A stretch of DNA of 64,000 bases from Desmodus rotundus (Eukaryota; Chordata; Mammalia; Chiroptera; Phyllostomidae), in the NCBI RefSeq assembly GCF_022682495.2, contig NC_071399.1, positions 2,585,342-2,649,341 on the forward strand. The letters are read 5' to 3'. The notes under the pieces are model-generated. The model worked only from the letters and a program-made list of their open reading frames with translations. It made no database searches and had not been told where the DNA came from. Each line of letters opens with the position of its first letter. The stretch's first letter is position 1. Below, one piece after another: positions 12,601 to 27,100 of this stretch. Made by a program: the position numbers and the translations under genes.

Positions 12601-15600
12601 AAATTTATCCAGACTTTAAAAGTAATCGTTGCGGGAAAAGATACCAAATCTTGTTTTCAGCCTGGAAACCAGGCCCTAGTTCTCACAATGGATTCAGAAC
12701 TGATCACATCGGGTACCGTTATGCCAGGCTTGAGTGCTTGGCTCCCCAGGCGAGCTGAGAAAGGAGAGGGCTCAGCAGCGACGGTGTGGTTGATGTGAGT
12801 GGGAGGGTAGGGCCGGCCGGGTGTCTGTAGGAAGTTCCATCCTCGGAGCCGGCAGGCGGCAGTTCCCTGGCGGAGGTGTTCCCGACAAACACGGGACGGG
12901 CTCACGGGGCGGGCTTGCTGACTGCAGGGAGGACCTGGGCATCACTGCTGGAAGGGAGCCGTCACTGAATTTGTCTTGATAACCATCGTAATTCTTAAGT
13001 CCTCGTGGAAGAGTTCACTTGCAAATGGTTAAAAAGTTTAAAAAGAGAATTATAATAATTGACACAATATTTTTCACAAAGGATAACTTCTAGTGTTTAA
13101 ATTGGCTAACTCTTCTCTGTGCCTTTCTGTCACAGTTGAGAGTTAATCATCCTGTAATGATGGAAACCGCCCCCTTTGGTTAAAACTTGCTTGTAACCCC
13201 TCAAATTTCTCAGCTTTTATTTCATACAGGATGAATGAAATAAAACTATGTTTTGTATTTTTTAAACATTTCCCCTGGAGTTTACCTTGTACAGTGTGAT
13301 CTTAGGGCTGTGTTCCTTTTGCACAGTCTTATCTCTTTGTGCCAAGGGTCCCGTCCTCCAGGTCACCCACAGGTACTGGAAAAGTCTCCCTCGCAGTCCG
13401 TTTTCCTCATTTCCATTCCTTCCAGGATCTGGGCCAGTTTGTAGCCACTTCCGTTCACATCAGATCTTCGGTCTTCCAGACCCTGACCCCCCGCCCCTTC
13501 CTGTCACTTCATGCCCTTCCTTCCCTTCCCAGTGGGTCCCCTGGGTGCCATCTTCTGCACACTCTGCCGGCTCCTCGTTCTCACCAAGGGCAAGTCCCCT
13601 GTTCCGAGTTTCTGTGAAGGGTCGATTAACAGTTCATTTCTTTCCGCAAGTTTTTGTTGGAATAAGCTCATTCCTGCCTTCTGTTTGCTTTTGTGACCCA
13701 CTGTGTCACCACCTGCTCTGCAGTTAGAGGTGTCGGCAGCCCGGGCCCTGTCTCTGTCTGGCGTGGGGGCGAGCTGCGGAGGCCGGCTTCTGTCTGCTTG
13801 TGCTGGTGCTGAGCCCTGAAGCTCACTGGGGGCAGGCCCTTGCCTGCGGTGCACACTTGGTGTGTGGGAGTGTTTATTGTGCACTTGACAATGGCCTGTA
13901 ACCAGTTGTTTGCTTGTCATTCTGTCCTGTTTTCTGGACTGAGAATTGGAGAAGCTTTATTCCATGTACATGCTGCTTTTGGATTATTATGGTTGTTTGT
14001 AACCTTTGTATTTTGCTCATGACATAAAAAGCCTCTTAAGAAATGCAAAAAACAAAACAAAAAACCCTAAACAACAACAACAAAACCCAGAATTTTTATT
14101 TTTTAAGTGTGTTGATTTAAAGTCATTTAAAATTCCAATCATAATATTTTCCGAGCACATTCCTTGCTGCATGTCGCGAGGAGGCCGAGGTGTTTCTGCG
14201 CCGGGCCGCTGGCACTCAGCAGCGGCCGCCGCGCTGACGGGCTCTGTCTTCGCAGTGGACTGGATTGTGGCCGACATCCTGGCCATCCGGCAGGGCGCGC
14301 TCGGACACGTGCGCTACGTGCTGAAGGACGGGCTGAAGTGGCTCCCTTTGTACGGCTGCTACTTTGCTCAGGTAACTTTTTTCCATGCTCTTCTTAATGT
14401 GTGTATAGCTTATAAAAATCGTGGATTTTAAAATTGAACATACACTTAATGTAAATGTATGAGTTGAATAGCTTTTTCTAAATTGAAGTAATTTAGGATT
14501 TTTTTACTTTTAAACAAATTTTGTTTATTGATTTTTAGAAGAAGAAGTGGGGCGAGAGAAACATCGACTCATTGCTCCGCGTGTCGATGCCTCATTGGTG
14601 GATTCTTGTGCGTGCCCCGAGCAGGCTGGAACCCACACGCTTGGCTGTTGGACAATGCTCCAACCAGCTGAGCCACCTGGCCAGGCTACTTAGGGTTCTT
14701 AATAGTGTATATTTATGTACATGTCTGATTGCCCAGGCAGTCGGACTAAGTAGCAAAAGTGCAAGTGCACAAAAATCAAACAAACAGGAAACTGTAGTGG
14801 CACAGAACTTGATCGACTTATGAAACTACTAAGAGGAGTCATCGCTCCTGGGACATAAAGCAGGAGCTTTATACTCGTGGCACTTAGCACCAGTACCAAC
14901 TGCAGAACTAGTATTCAAAGGTGTCACTTCCCAGAATGCCCTTCCAAATCACGTAATGACCTCCAGATCACGGAACTCTGTGTAACAGGCTCCTTTGTAT
15001 TCAGAGAGGGTGTGGGGGCCAGGACTGTGTGGGACATAAGTGTACCTTGCACTCAATTTTGCAATTAACTTTAAACTACAAAAAAGTAGTCTGTATTCAG
15101 AAAGAGATTACTAGCATGTTCTAACCCTTTTCTGGCCAAACGGTCTGATACCCGACTTGCTGAGCGTGAAGTATGGAGTCGGTGTGGAAGACGTGCGTGT
15201 TGGGAAGACTTGGTAACAGGCGGAAGGAGGGAGGCTGCAGTCGCAGCGCGCTCTGGAAGTCCCCTTGGGGCAGAGCGGCGCCGCTTGCCCAGCTGTGCTC
15301 CCGCGCCCTCCGTCCTCGCCTTGCACGGTCACCCTCTCCCTGGGTCTCCGCTGTGTGCACGCACATGTCCGTGTCCTGACCTCTTTGGACGAGGCACTGT
15401 CCTACCGAACGAGGGCCCCCCCCTCAGGGCCGCAGGGAGCCGAGATCCCTTCCCTGAAGGCCCGGCCCCAGTACTGTCACACTGCACACGGGGAACCCGG
15501 CGTGAGGCGGAGGGGCAGGGCTCGGTCCACAGCAGTGCCGGACAGACCCCCGTAGCCTGGTCAGCGCTAAGCACACGACGTGGTGATAGGCACTTAGGGG

Positions 15601-18108
15601 AGGGTCGAGGACTAAGATGCACTGTGGTCGAGTGTTTGATTTTAAAACCGTATTTTTAAGAAAGCGTTTTTATTTTAACTGCCAACAAAAGTAAATGTGT
15701 ACTTTCCGATATAATGTGCGGTTTTACCTATGTTGAAACATGAGAAAATTTTCAACTAATGTTCTTTAGATGCTAACGTTTGAATGTATTAAGTATAGTT
15801 TAATTCCTGAAGTGCAATTCCGTGCTTCACCGGGTGGGTGTGGAGAGGCCTGGCCGTTGGGCGGCGTGGTGGTAAGCGCTCTCCCCTCTCTCCCGTGGCA
15901 GCACGGCGGGGTCTACGTCAGGAGGAGCGCCAAGTTTGACGCGAAGGAGATGAGGAGGAAGCTTCAGAGATACACCAGCGCCGGCACTCCGGTGAGACCA
16001 CGCGCTCGCTCTGTGCCTGCCAGGCCCATTCGGGTGCTAGTCTCGGGCTTTGAGGAGAGCGGGAGGTCCTTTTGGAAGTGAGTCCTCCCAGCTGTGATGC
16101 ACAGTTCAGACGGTGTGAAGGAGGCCAGAGGCCTTGGACACAGGTGGGCGTTGCTTCGGGGTCATCAGAAAGGCAGCTGCAGGCCACTCGGTCCCCAGCC
16201 GGCCCGGGTGGTGTCGGAGTTGGCCTTGCAGAGGAGTGACAGGGAGAGCGCCGGTGGCCTCGGTCTGTGAACAGCAAGCAGGACTCCCCTCGTCACCTTA
16301 CACCTCGGCTGCCGGTGAGCTCCCGAGCCAGTGTCTTCGGTGTCGGGGGTGTTCTGGGAGAGACAGCTGTTTTCTGTCTCTGAGTGTAAATTTAGATTGC
16401 TTGTGTATATTGAGTTATTTGAAGAGCCAGAAATACTACCAGTATCTACAGGCAAAGAATCATGCAGTGTAAATATTATTTCACAACACTTCGCTCCCGC
16501 AAAGGAGTCTCGGAGTTCTCCTAGAGAGATGCCGGGGTGCCCTGGCCCCCCGCCAGGCCAGCACGGCTGCACGCACCCTGCTCGCCGCTGCCCACAGGGG
16601 CAGCCGCCCGGCCGTGCAGGACCTGCCTTCCGCTGCAGGCCCTCTTCTTTCTGCCTCCCTCCCCCTCCCCCTGCCTTCCATTCCCTCGTTGTCCTTTCCT
16701 CTCTCAGGGGCTCACATTTAAGGAAGAGTTCTCCAGTCAGCTGACCAAGGGCCGTGGTGTTCAGTTCTTACTTACAAACATTCTCTGGCTGTCTTTCCAT
16801 TACGGCTGCCTTGCAACCTGACCTCTCTGAAGGGTTCAGCTTGCAGACTTTCCAGCACTTCACTGGTGTCCTGGGCTTGGGAGCAATACGCTTTTAGCAT
16901 TCTATATCCCAAATGAAAGCCTCCTATTTTTTTTTTTTGTTAACTAATTTTAATGCTTGGAATAAGTTTAGGATTACAAAATCCAAAGGAAAAAACTGCT
17001 ATGGAAAGGGAGAAAATATTTGAGAAGCACATACCCCGTACGGTGTTGCTTTATACAATATGTGAGGAACTCATGCAACCCACCAGCGAGAAAAGCACTC
17101 ACTCAAAGGATGGGCAAAGACCTTGGATAGACATTTCTCCAAAGAAGCCATACGGGGGGCGAGTGAGTACACGAAAAGGGGCATCACGATCAGGGAAACA
17201 GCGGTCACAAGCACAGTGACGTGTCCCCTCCCGCCTGGTAGGATGGCTGTCACCAGAAAGTCAGAAGGAAACAGATGGTGGTGAGGACGTGAAGAAAAGG
17301 GAGCCCTTGGATGCTGTCGGTGGGAGTGAAGACTACTGTCGTTACCACGAAAACCAGAATGCAGGGACCTCAAAAGATTAAAACTAGAACTACCTACCTT
17401 ATGATTCAGCAATTTTGCTTCTGGGTGTGTGACAAGGTCTGTCCAGGAAAAGTCCAGCCATTGTTAATATAACGAGAACAGTTTGCACGACATTGATGTG
17501 ACCTGGCAGCCAAGGCCAGTGGACTGGAATGCACATGTGTGAACAAGGACAACTTCACTGTGCTTATCAGTGGGGGTGGTAGTCGCTGTTGAGTGAGCAC
17601 GTGTACTGTGTGGCCGTCACACTCAAAATGACTGAGTAGAGCCACAAATCTGCATCCAGTTTTGCATTAAGCTTGAACATTCCTCCGTGGAAACTATCTG
17701 GATGACTCAGAAGGCTGCACCTATGGGAAGCTGGTGATTGTCAGCTTTCTCACAACAATGCACCAGCTCATGCATCACGTTTCGTGCAGAGTTGTTCCAA
17801 AAACATCAAACCAGCCAGGTGACTCAGCCCCCACCATAGCCCAGATTTGGTGTCCTGTGTCTTCTGGCTTTTCCCAAAACTAAAATCACCTTTGAAAGGG
17901 AAGAGATTTCAGACCCTTGATGAGATTCAAGAAAATACGACAGGGCAGCAGATGGAGATTGGGGGAACTGTGTGAGGTCCCAAGGCACCTACTTTGAAGG
18001 GGACTAAGGCGTCATTGTCCTGTGTACAGTGTTTCTTGTATCTTCTTCCATAACTGTCTCTATTTTTCATAGTACATGGCTGGATACCTTCTGGACAGAC
18101 CTCGTATT

Positions 18109-18150
<42 letters not shown>

Positions 18151-21100
18151 TACACACACAGTTTTGAAGAGTTACCTGAATCCCTTTGTTCATTGCAGCA
18201 ACATTCCCAGCAACCGAGATAATGGGAACACCCTAAGTGTCCATCAGTAGATGAGTGGATAAAGAAAATATGGTCTGTGTATATGTACAATGGAGTGTTT
18301 TTCAGCCTCAAAAAAGAGGGAAATTCTGTCATTTGTGACGATATAGCACAGGAAACTTCTTTATTTTCTGGCGTGTTGGTGCAGTGATTGGTGTGCGGTA
18401 AGCCACAGGGGGTTGCAGTGGAGCATTTGATGAATTGCGCTCTCTGCACACACCTCTGAAACCATCCACACAGCCATGGCGATGAACATGTCTCAGTTAC
18501 CCCCGAAAGTTTCCTTGGGCGTCTTCGTGCCTGTTCTATTCCAGGGTAATCACTGGTTTGCTCTCTGTCGCTGTAGATTAGTTTGTGTTTTCTCGAATTT
18601 CACATACATGGAATCACACAGTTTGGACTCTTTGAGGGGGAGTGGGGCCAGCGTCTTCCACTGAGCCTGCCTGTTTTGAGATTCATGCATATTACTGTGT
18701 GAAATACAATGTTTTTTTTCTCTTTGCTGCCGAGTAGCATGGCATGGTGTGATGTATCACAGCTTCTCTCGGTTTGGAGCCACTAGAGCCAGAACCCCCG
18801 CAGTGTCTGTGACTGGCCCCTTCATATTCATGACAGTGTCCCGAACAAAAGTGTATCGTTTTCCTCGCGTCAGATTTACCGATTTCTCTCATAATTTCCT
18901 GTGGCAGAATCCCTTGACAAACTCAAGGACAGGGTCTCTCCTGTCCCCTCTGGGAGTTTTACAGGTCAGTTCCACATTTGGTCTGTCATCCACTTCGAGT
19001 TAATTTTTGTGTGCTGTGCGTTTGAGAAGATTCGATGCAAGTCTCATTTTGTCTTTTGGCTACCAAACATGTTGGTGCAGTTTTTGTAACTCAGTTCTCA
19101 AATTAGGAGGTTTTCACTGTTTAGTTTTACTGTTTCTATTTGACTTTCCCAAGTAAATAAATGTAATACTTAGACTAATTGATTACTTAGTAAACATCCA
19201 GTTGATATTCTTATGGAGTGGCTTCTAAATTGAGTGATTTGAAATATATTATGGCCCTGGCCAGTGTGGCTCGGTTGGTTGGATCTTCGTCCCATACACT
19301 GAAGGGTCACTGGTTCGATTCCCCATCAGGGCACAGACCCAGGCTGTGGGTTCGATCCCCAGTCAGGGCTTGTATGACAAGGCAGCCAGTCGATCTCTCT
19401 TTCTCTCTCTCTTCCTCTCTCCCTCTCTGCCCCCCCGCCCCCTTCCCCTCTCTCTAAAAGCAATGAAAAATGACTGCGGGTGAGGATGAAAAGAGATGCA
19501 TCACGGAAGCTCTGTAACTCTGTACTGTGTGATTTTTGAAATGGGAGCACTTACTGCCTTTTACATTGTGGAGATTGACATATTTATATATGGTTTTCCT
19601 CAAATAAGATGTACTTAGGACACAGTTGTCTAAAATTGCCCCTTTTTAGAAGTCATTTTACAGAACTTAGTAGGGGAGAGCTCTTTTATTAATTAATCGA
19701 GGCTTTGTATGAGTCAGCATTTCATGGCCAAATTTTTACTGAGTGAAAATTAGCATGTAATTAGAAATGTTAGATTCTTAATGACTGACCTCCCAGTGAA
19801 TGTCAGACTGCATTGTAAATAGTCTGCCTTAGCACTTACTTGAATTTTTGCATTTTGGTTGTTCTGCTTGAAATGAAGCTCACGTGGAAACGAAAATACA
19901 CTTTTCCCTCCTCAGGAAGTACTCTCTTAGCATTAGTAGGGCTAACGTTGGTACGCTAACGACAACATAACACAGAACGAACCGGACCTTCTCTGTGCTC
20001 CGCAGATGTACCTTGTGATTTTCCCAGAGGGAACGAGGTACAACCCAGAACTGACGAAAGTCATCTCGGCCAGCCAGGCGTTTGCTGCTCAAGAAGGTGA
20101 GTGAAGCTGTGTCTGTGTTTGAAAAAGTCGTTAAAGATGATGACAATTTAAATCTTGTCCCTGGAGAAGATGTTCATGTTCGACGCCAACGGGAGTGAGT
20201 GAGCGTGCTTCTCCTTGGGCAAGCGTGGTGTCACCTCCTAGGAAATGCAGTGGCTTCTCTTTAATCCACACGAGTGTCCTCACGTGTGTCCGAGAGGTCA
20301 GACTCGGAGGCTCCCGCGGCCACGCTCTGGCGCCGGGGACCCCAGTGCACCCGCCCTGGCGCTGGGGCGTGCAGATGCGCCTTTGTGTGCGGTGCGGGTT
20401 CTGCGGGGCGGAGAGGGGTCGGTCTGTGGGCCGGGGGACCTGACGGCTGCCCTGACACTGACTAGCCGCCTGGTTTCAAGCTGCCTAAGGCTACGGAGCT
20501 GCAGCTTCCTCGTCCCCTAAAAGTACATGCACCTCGTGGGTGCACGGCAACCTGTGCAAGAACTCGTGTGTTAGAGGACGGGAGCTGTTTCTCTGGGAGC
20601 ACATGACACAGAATTGGGACCCCAGTATGTGCTGTGCCCGCTGTCAGCAAGTGGGCCACCGCTGCCCACGTGCAGCTGGCCAGGGTGGACGTGGGGGTGC
20701 ACCAGCTCTTCATTTCACTTGTTTCAGTTAATACGTTTGGGCTGCGCCCGGGCTGCCCTATGTCCCAGGAGATCAGCGGTAAGCTCTCCTTTCACTGCCC
20801 TCCGGTGGGGACTGGACTGGGCTGCACAGTCCTGGGCCCTTGACTGGACATCAGGAGGTCATGTCCTAGGTGGCTTCCCCGCTCACGTGGGTCAGCTGTC
20901 TCAGCTGGGAGGAGCCAGGCCCCTCTTCACGCTTCCCTTCAGCCTTTCTTTGTGGCACTTTTTGGGCGTCACTCTTGCGCCTGTGCGCAGTCTAGGAGGG
21001 CGTCTCCAGGGGCTCCGGGCCGCGCTCCCAAATGCGCGTGCTGCACAGCCTTGGACAGTTCCTGTTTCTTCTGCTGGTGCCTCAAGTGAACTGGGGCCTC

Positions 21101-24100
21101 AGTGTCTCCTGCAAGGGCTCCCCTGAGGTTCCGCGACATGACGGCTGTGGGCAGCAGGTGCGTGGGGCCAAGGGTATGTGCTGCTCCGTGCCCTTGTTTG
21201 TGAGGGGCTTGAGCATCCAGGGGGGCTGCTGTCTGCTGGTGTCCTGGAGCCTGCGGTGCCCAGGGATGCCAGGAGTCCTCACGGAGTTGGAAGCGACAGG
21301 GGATCCCGGCTGTGGAGGCGTCGGGACCCCGACCCGAGTTGTTCAGGGGTTAGCTGTGTGTGATGAGTGTGTGCCTTGTAAACACTGCGTGTGTCTCTTG
21401 GGTGGGTGAAACAAACGCGTGTGTGCAGACAGACTTACCGTGCTCCATTTAATCAGGGTCGTTTCCCTCCGAGGTTTAGGCCCTGCATCAGTCACCTTGG
21501 ACTAGGCGGCCTAAACAACACATTTTCCAGCCATCCCCTCCCACTTCTGGATCCTGGAAGTCCAAGTCAGTGTGGGCGTGGCTGGCAGTTGTGGGTGGGG
21601 CGGGGGGCGCCTTGCGCCGTGGCCTCCCGTGGCCTTTGCTCAGGGTGGCGCAGAGCTGCTGCTGTGTCTCCTCTTCTCCTAGGAGCTCGAGTCCCATTGG
21701 GTTGAGGATGCGCCCCCCGCCTCAGCTCAGCTTCGTCACCTCCCTGAAGACCCTGTGTGCAGGACTGCCACTCTTGGCCAGGGCTCCAGGGGAGCTGGGA
21801 GAGGGTGTGTGCAGGGACACTGCCGTACAGGCCTTCGCTCCCTTTCTGGGTGGGAGAGGAAGTAACGCTGCTATTTCTTCACTCTCCATTTTAAAGTCAA
21901 TTAATCTCATCAACTAAGATGTCTGTTTAATGTCCTACCAAGAGTTCCTTGTTTTTAAAAATCCACAGCAATTCTCTAATGTGTTTTAAAACAAGTACTT
22001 TTAAATCTTAAAATGGTGTAAGAATGATACAGTCACCTAAATATAATTGATTTAATGATTGGTCTGTCACTTTTCCGAGTTGTAGATCTTTCTCAGAGTT
22101 ACCAAAAGGAGAAGAAAATTTTGTCATATGGATATAATTTTTAACTGCTCACGTTTCCTTCTTTAGACTCTCTGAGAACACTTGTTATCAGAAGTATATT
22201 TTCTTGAAACTTACAAAGGTAATTATTCCCAACATAAACAAAGGAAATTGATTTGCGAACAGTGTATCTTATCTAGAAAGAGTGTGTCCATCCGGTTTCC
22301 TTTCCTCTTTTGGTTACAACTAAATGAGATTACTTGAAAATAAAAACAAAAGAACTTGTTTCTCCATCTGTTAATTTTTCTTCAAGAAAGTTGAAACTAG
22401 TAACACTTGTCGGTCTGTGATATGTTGTTTCTAAACATTATTAGTTTTGTTCCTAAAGTACCTTCCTTTGATTCTGACTTTAAAAAACAAATAGATGTTT
22501 ATAAAATTTGCCACTGGTTTAGACACTGAAGTCATCACAGCATGCAGCCCTCCCAGCTCACAGTGGGTGGCAGTGGCACCCGTGGGTGTGTCTGAAGTCT
22601 GTCTCCGCCATGAGCGGCTCCAGGTCTGGCTGTGGCCGCTTTCTAGCAGTGTTGCGTTTTCAAAAGTGCCTGGCATGAGACAGAAGGAGTCAGTGTTAGC
22701 GCTGTTCCTTACGAAGTTCGTGTCATGGTGCCGTGAATTCTTAACGTTGTCTACTTCAAAGGTGGTCATATTAATTGGTCTAGATTTCCTTCTTACTTGA
22801 AACTAAATGTTACTCATTCTTTTACAAAAGACTTACTCACATTACCAAATAAGATACTCAAGGTTTTGTTTAACTGCGATGGTCCAGGACAAAACTTCAG
22901 TCTCTGAGAGGTCTGAAGTGTAGGCAGAGTCTTCATGAAACTACTTAATGTCAAGGAAGCAAGGTGTGTGTTGAAGGCTGCTCCTTTTCATAACAGTAAG
23001 TTGGGAAAGGAGGGTTGATCTGCAGGAAGGCCACTGCGGAGCTTGTCAGTGAAGAAAACCATGGTAAAGATTTAGTGGAGAGAACCTCAGTGTAATATGT
23101 GGTGGGATCGAGCCCCTGTGGACACAGTCACATGGGAGGTGAGCGGTCTTCCTGGAAGTTCGTTTCTGAGGTGTCAGTGTTGCTAGGTGACTGTTGTCGT
23201 GTGAACCAGCGACCCTGTCAGGAGCACCCCCCCCCCCCCCCCCCCCCCCGCCTCCTGCCCTGCCCTCTTTGCCTGCTGTTGGGCACGTGTGGCTGTTTGT
23301 GCAGCGATCTGAGGGCGCGGGAGAGGCCGCCTGCCCCCGCGAGGCCACAGAATCCGCATCATGGGCCTCGGTTGCTGTGGAGTTGGGTCGTTCCGGATAC
23401 AGAGACAGGAGAGGACCGTACTGGAAGACCACACTCCAGCTCACGTTCCCAGGGTTGAGTTTTTACTCTGGTGTTCTCGTTGTTTTGGACAAGACCAGGA
23501 AGGGATAAAGGGAGAGAGAAGCCCCCAGAGTCCGTTTATGGTGACATGAGGGGGACCTTGGGGTGAGCCCCTCGGCCTGCCCACCCTCTGTCGGGGTCTG
23601 ACTTCGGCTCTGGCAGGGTGGGGGGTCAGAGGTCGGTGTTCCACTGGGACGTGTGGATCGATACCTGTCGGTAACATTCACTTTACACTTGCGTCTCAAG
23701 GAGAAAGGAAGGAGAAAGAGCAGCTGGGTGCCCATCAGGGAGCCAGAGGAAGGCACCCGCGCCTGGTGCACGCACGCACCCCTCCCACCACGCGCATCTC
23801 TCTCAGGCTTACCTGAGTGTTTCACTGTGGCTGGTCTTCCATGGGACCCCTGTCGTGCTTTGCTTTCGGTGCTCGCTAAGGGATTTGGAAGGTGACGTGT
23901 CCAGTAGAGGTTTTCCACCATGGCAGCCAGCAAGGTCCCACGACCCTTCTGAACCCCCGCATCAGAAAACAGGAGTTTATTGTCTCCTCTGTGACAGCAA
24001 ACCAAATACCCGGAATTTTCATGCTTTGAGCAAAGAGACGGTTTCTCTCAGCCTCTAGGTCATAGCTCTTGTGTGGCCTGACATCCCTGGAGTCCCACAG

Positions 24101-27100
24101 GTGGGTAGATGTGCCTGAGCCTCGCACTCGAAGCTCTCACTGCTGGGACCTGGAGCAGCTCTGCCCCCGCGCTCCGTGCTCTCTTGGTCCCTGCCTCCGC
24201 GTCCCTCTGTGTGTCTCCGCCCCACGGACCCCGTCCTGGCCTCTCTCCAGCCTCCTCTTCTTCCTGCAGCTTTCGCCCACGGGGCAGGAGGGGTTGAACT
24301 GCCTTTCAGGGGGACTGCCACTTCCACACTCCGGGCATTTCGTACCCTTCAGGACATTGCCAGGAACCGGGCCTTCGGCGGCTGTCTTAGCACCTCGTGG
24401 CTCTCTGACTTGCATGTGCCACTGCAGGGTCGTGCATGTTGCCAAGTCCTGGACAGGCAGGTACGACGAGATGTTGGGGGCTTCTGGGCTGTGCACCCGG
24501 AGCAGCGGAGGGCCGGTGCGAGGACGAGACAGCCGCGTTTTGTGTGATGTCTCCTGCACGCGCCAGTCGGGGTTCTGTCTGATGTGCTCGCTGTCCCTGA
24601 GGGTTTTCATGGTGCGACACCAACGGCAGCACTTCAGGCGCCCCAGCCGCACCTGCTGGGAGAAGCCCGGTGCAGGACGGGAAGGCAGACTGTCCTTGGC
24701 AGCCAGTGGGAGTTCAGGAGCTGTGGAGATGGCAGCAAGGCACAGCAGACCCCGAGATGGGGACTAGATGTCGGCCAGGATGAACTGACTTAATTAGCTA
24801 CTGTTTTTCCCAGCCGAGGGCGGGGACTCAGGGGCTCCCTGGGGGTGAGGTCCCCTCTGTGGGTGCCACTGCAGGCGCTGGGGTCTGAGCAGTGGGTGAG
24901 GAAGACCTGTTCGCAGCTCGCGGTGGATTGTAGTTGGCAGCTCTGTTATGGGCGTGAATTGGTTTTATGACCATGTCTCAAGGTTTTGGGGCTGGAGGGC
25001 CCTCCTCCCTGTTTATCCCTGAGGACCCCTAGGCCTGACACTGGAAGTCCTTGCCTGGGTGGGCCGGGGGCCCCTGGGCTCAGGGTTAGGGGCATGAGGT
25101 GTCTTCCGATCGTCAAAGGAGGGCCGTGTTCCATTTGCTGTCACGGTGAGGGTGGCATATGTCTGTTGTCTCACCCCGCACGCAGATGCCTCGCTGAAGC
25201 TGCTCCTGCTCCCCTGCACCACAAGCACCGGTGCAGGTGACGGGCACCTGTTTCCCAGCTGGGCGCGTCTCAGCGGGGCCCCTGTCAGCGAGCGGGGTGG
25301 ATCGTTTCCTTCCCGAGATGCTGTTCTCTGCCCGTCTCTGCTGCTGGTCCCCTCTTTGTTCCTCCCCTGTGGGCTGTCTCTTTCCCAGAGCTGGGGCACA
25401 GGCTGGGTCCAGACAGGGATCAGGACCCAGGGGGCCCTCCTCTGGGAGGGCGTTGCTCAGGGCTGTGGCATCCCCGGGGGTGGGGGTGGGGGGTGGGGGT
25501 GGGGAGGCTCAGTCGCCGCCACAAAGCCCAGTTCTGGACCTTGACTGTCCCGTGTTTTTCTCCAAACACTACTTTTACTTCTCGTCTTCTCACTAACTTC
25601 CTTAGCGTCTGCTAACTAACTGTTCTTACTGAATACCACGGGGTGAGTCTGTGGGACTTTGGCCTTAAAATTGGGTGAGCTTCACTATTGTACATACCTG
25701 CAACTAATACAAAATAATACTTGAAAAGGGGGTGTGCTCTAATAGCAAAGAAGGAAGTATTAACTCATTTAACTGACGAATGTCTCCCAGCTGGCCCACT
25801 GGGCAGATTTTTGTCACAAGTGTGTGGGTAAACGAGGTGGCCCCTGCCCCGGGGACTGAGTCAGCTGTGTGGTGTGGGAACACCCGCCTTTCCCACACCG
25901 CTCTGCATTTCAGAGATTCCTCTGCAGAAGATCCCAGCGTGCCATAACTGTTCTTCCACATGCAGCTGGTGTCCCCTGGAGAGAGGGGGTGGGCAGTCCA
26001 AGCCAGGCTTGCTTCCCAGTGTGCTTCCCTGCCACCTCTTCAGAGAGCGCTCTCCTGTGACGCAGAGCACAGCCTGAGCCGGGAGGAGGGCGGCCGCCCG
26101 GAGGCAGGAAGGCAGAGCAGATTCTTAGCATTGGTAGAAGTGCCGACGAGTACGTGACTGACGTTAACTTGCAATCTCAGATACAGATTTTTAAAAGGGA
26201 GCTTTTAAAAAAAATGTATACATGCAACTATATCACATATTCCCAAGAGAATTGAAACCACATCTTTATACGGAGACTTGTCGACGCGCGGCATCTGTGC
26301 GCCGTCCGCGCGAATGTCTGCAGCGCATTCTCCATAGCACCCACGGGGGAAGGCAGCCTGAGGCCTACCAGCTGGCCAGGGGTGGGTAACCCACTGTGGT
26401 CTGCCTCTGCAGGGGGACAGTGCTCAGCCGTGCAAGGTAGCGAGCACTAGTGCAGGCCACGTGGGAGCACCTGGGAAACGTTTGCCAGGTAAAAGAAGCC
26501 TGTCCCCGAAGTCCTGCTGTGTGACCCCATTCACGTGCGAGGGCCCTCACAGACAGACCTGTAGTGGCCCACAGCAGAACCCCGGGGACAGGCGGGGGGG
26601 GGGGGGGGGGGGGGGGGGAGGAGGGGGAGGGAGGCTGGGCGTGGCCTGCCCACGCCCTGGGTGTCTGGGTGTCCGGTGTCAAAAGGGTCTGGAGTTCGGT
26701 AGAGGTGACGGTGGCGCAGCTCTTCGAATACACTAAGAAAACATCACTGAATTGTGTATGTTGAAATTGTAAGTTTTGTGTATGCAAAATAGATCTCACT
26801 TTTTAAAAGAAAGACAGCAGTAAACTGGATTTGGGGGTTTGCCCTGGAGGGTTCAGGCCAGTAGTCCACTTGGCGCGCTCCACCCCTCTCTCAGGGCAGC
26901 GAGGGGCGCCGCTTGGGTCATTGATCTGAATAGAAGATGCGATGGAACTGGGGGAATCAGGGGCTCGGAGTCAAGAAGTAGCGAACTGCACTGCGGAATC
27001 CTGACTGGCCGTGGTCAGGGCACGGCCACCTTCTCCTGTGGCGGGACGGGGAGGAGGACCGTGCTCACCCTGGCCGGGTTCTCCAGGCCCGAGGGTTTCT

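Larger units (their letters stand above)
9107..14255 (+). other. AGPAT5 intron 2
   Basis: This 5.1-kb intron holds a bat SINE at 9933-10136, a palindromic MITE-like element at 11142-11276 and a MIR relic at about 11830-11960. The remainder shows no exon-like sequence. The last 100 bases before the exon 3 acceptor are CpG-rich. Confidence 0.85.
15992..20005 (+). other. AGPAT5 intron 4
   Basis: This 4.0-kb intron is mostly repeats: a plus-strand L1 3' end (16945-17430, resuming at 18161-18360), a mariner inside it (17431-18106), a CT/CA microsatellite (18111-18160), an antisense L1 piece (18450-18790) and a bat SINE (19255-19494). The acceptor is gtgctccgcag. Confidence 0.85.
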
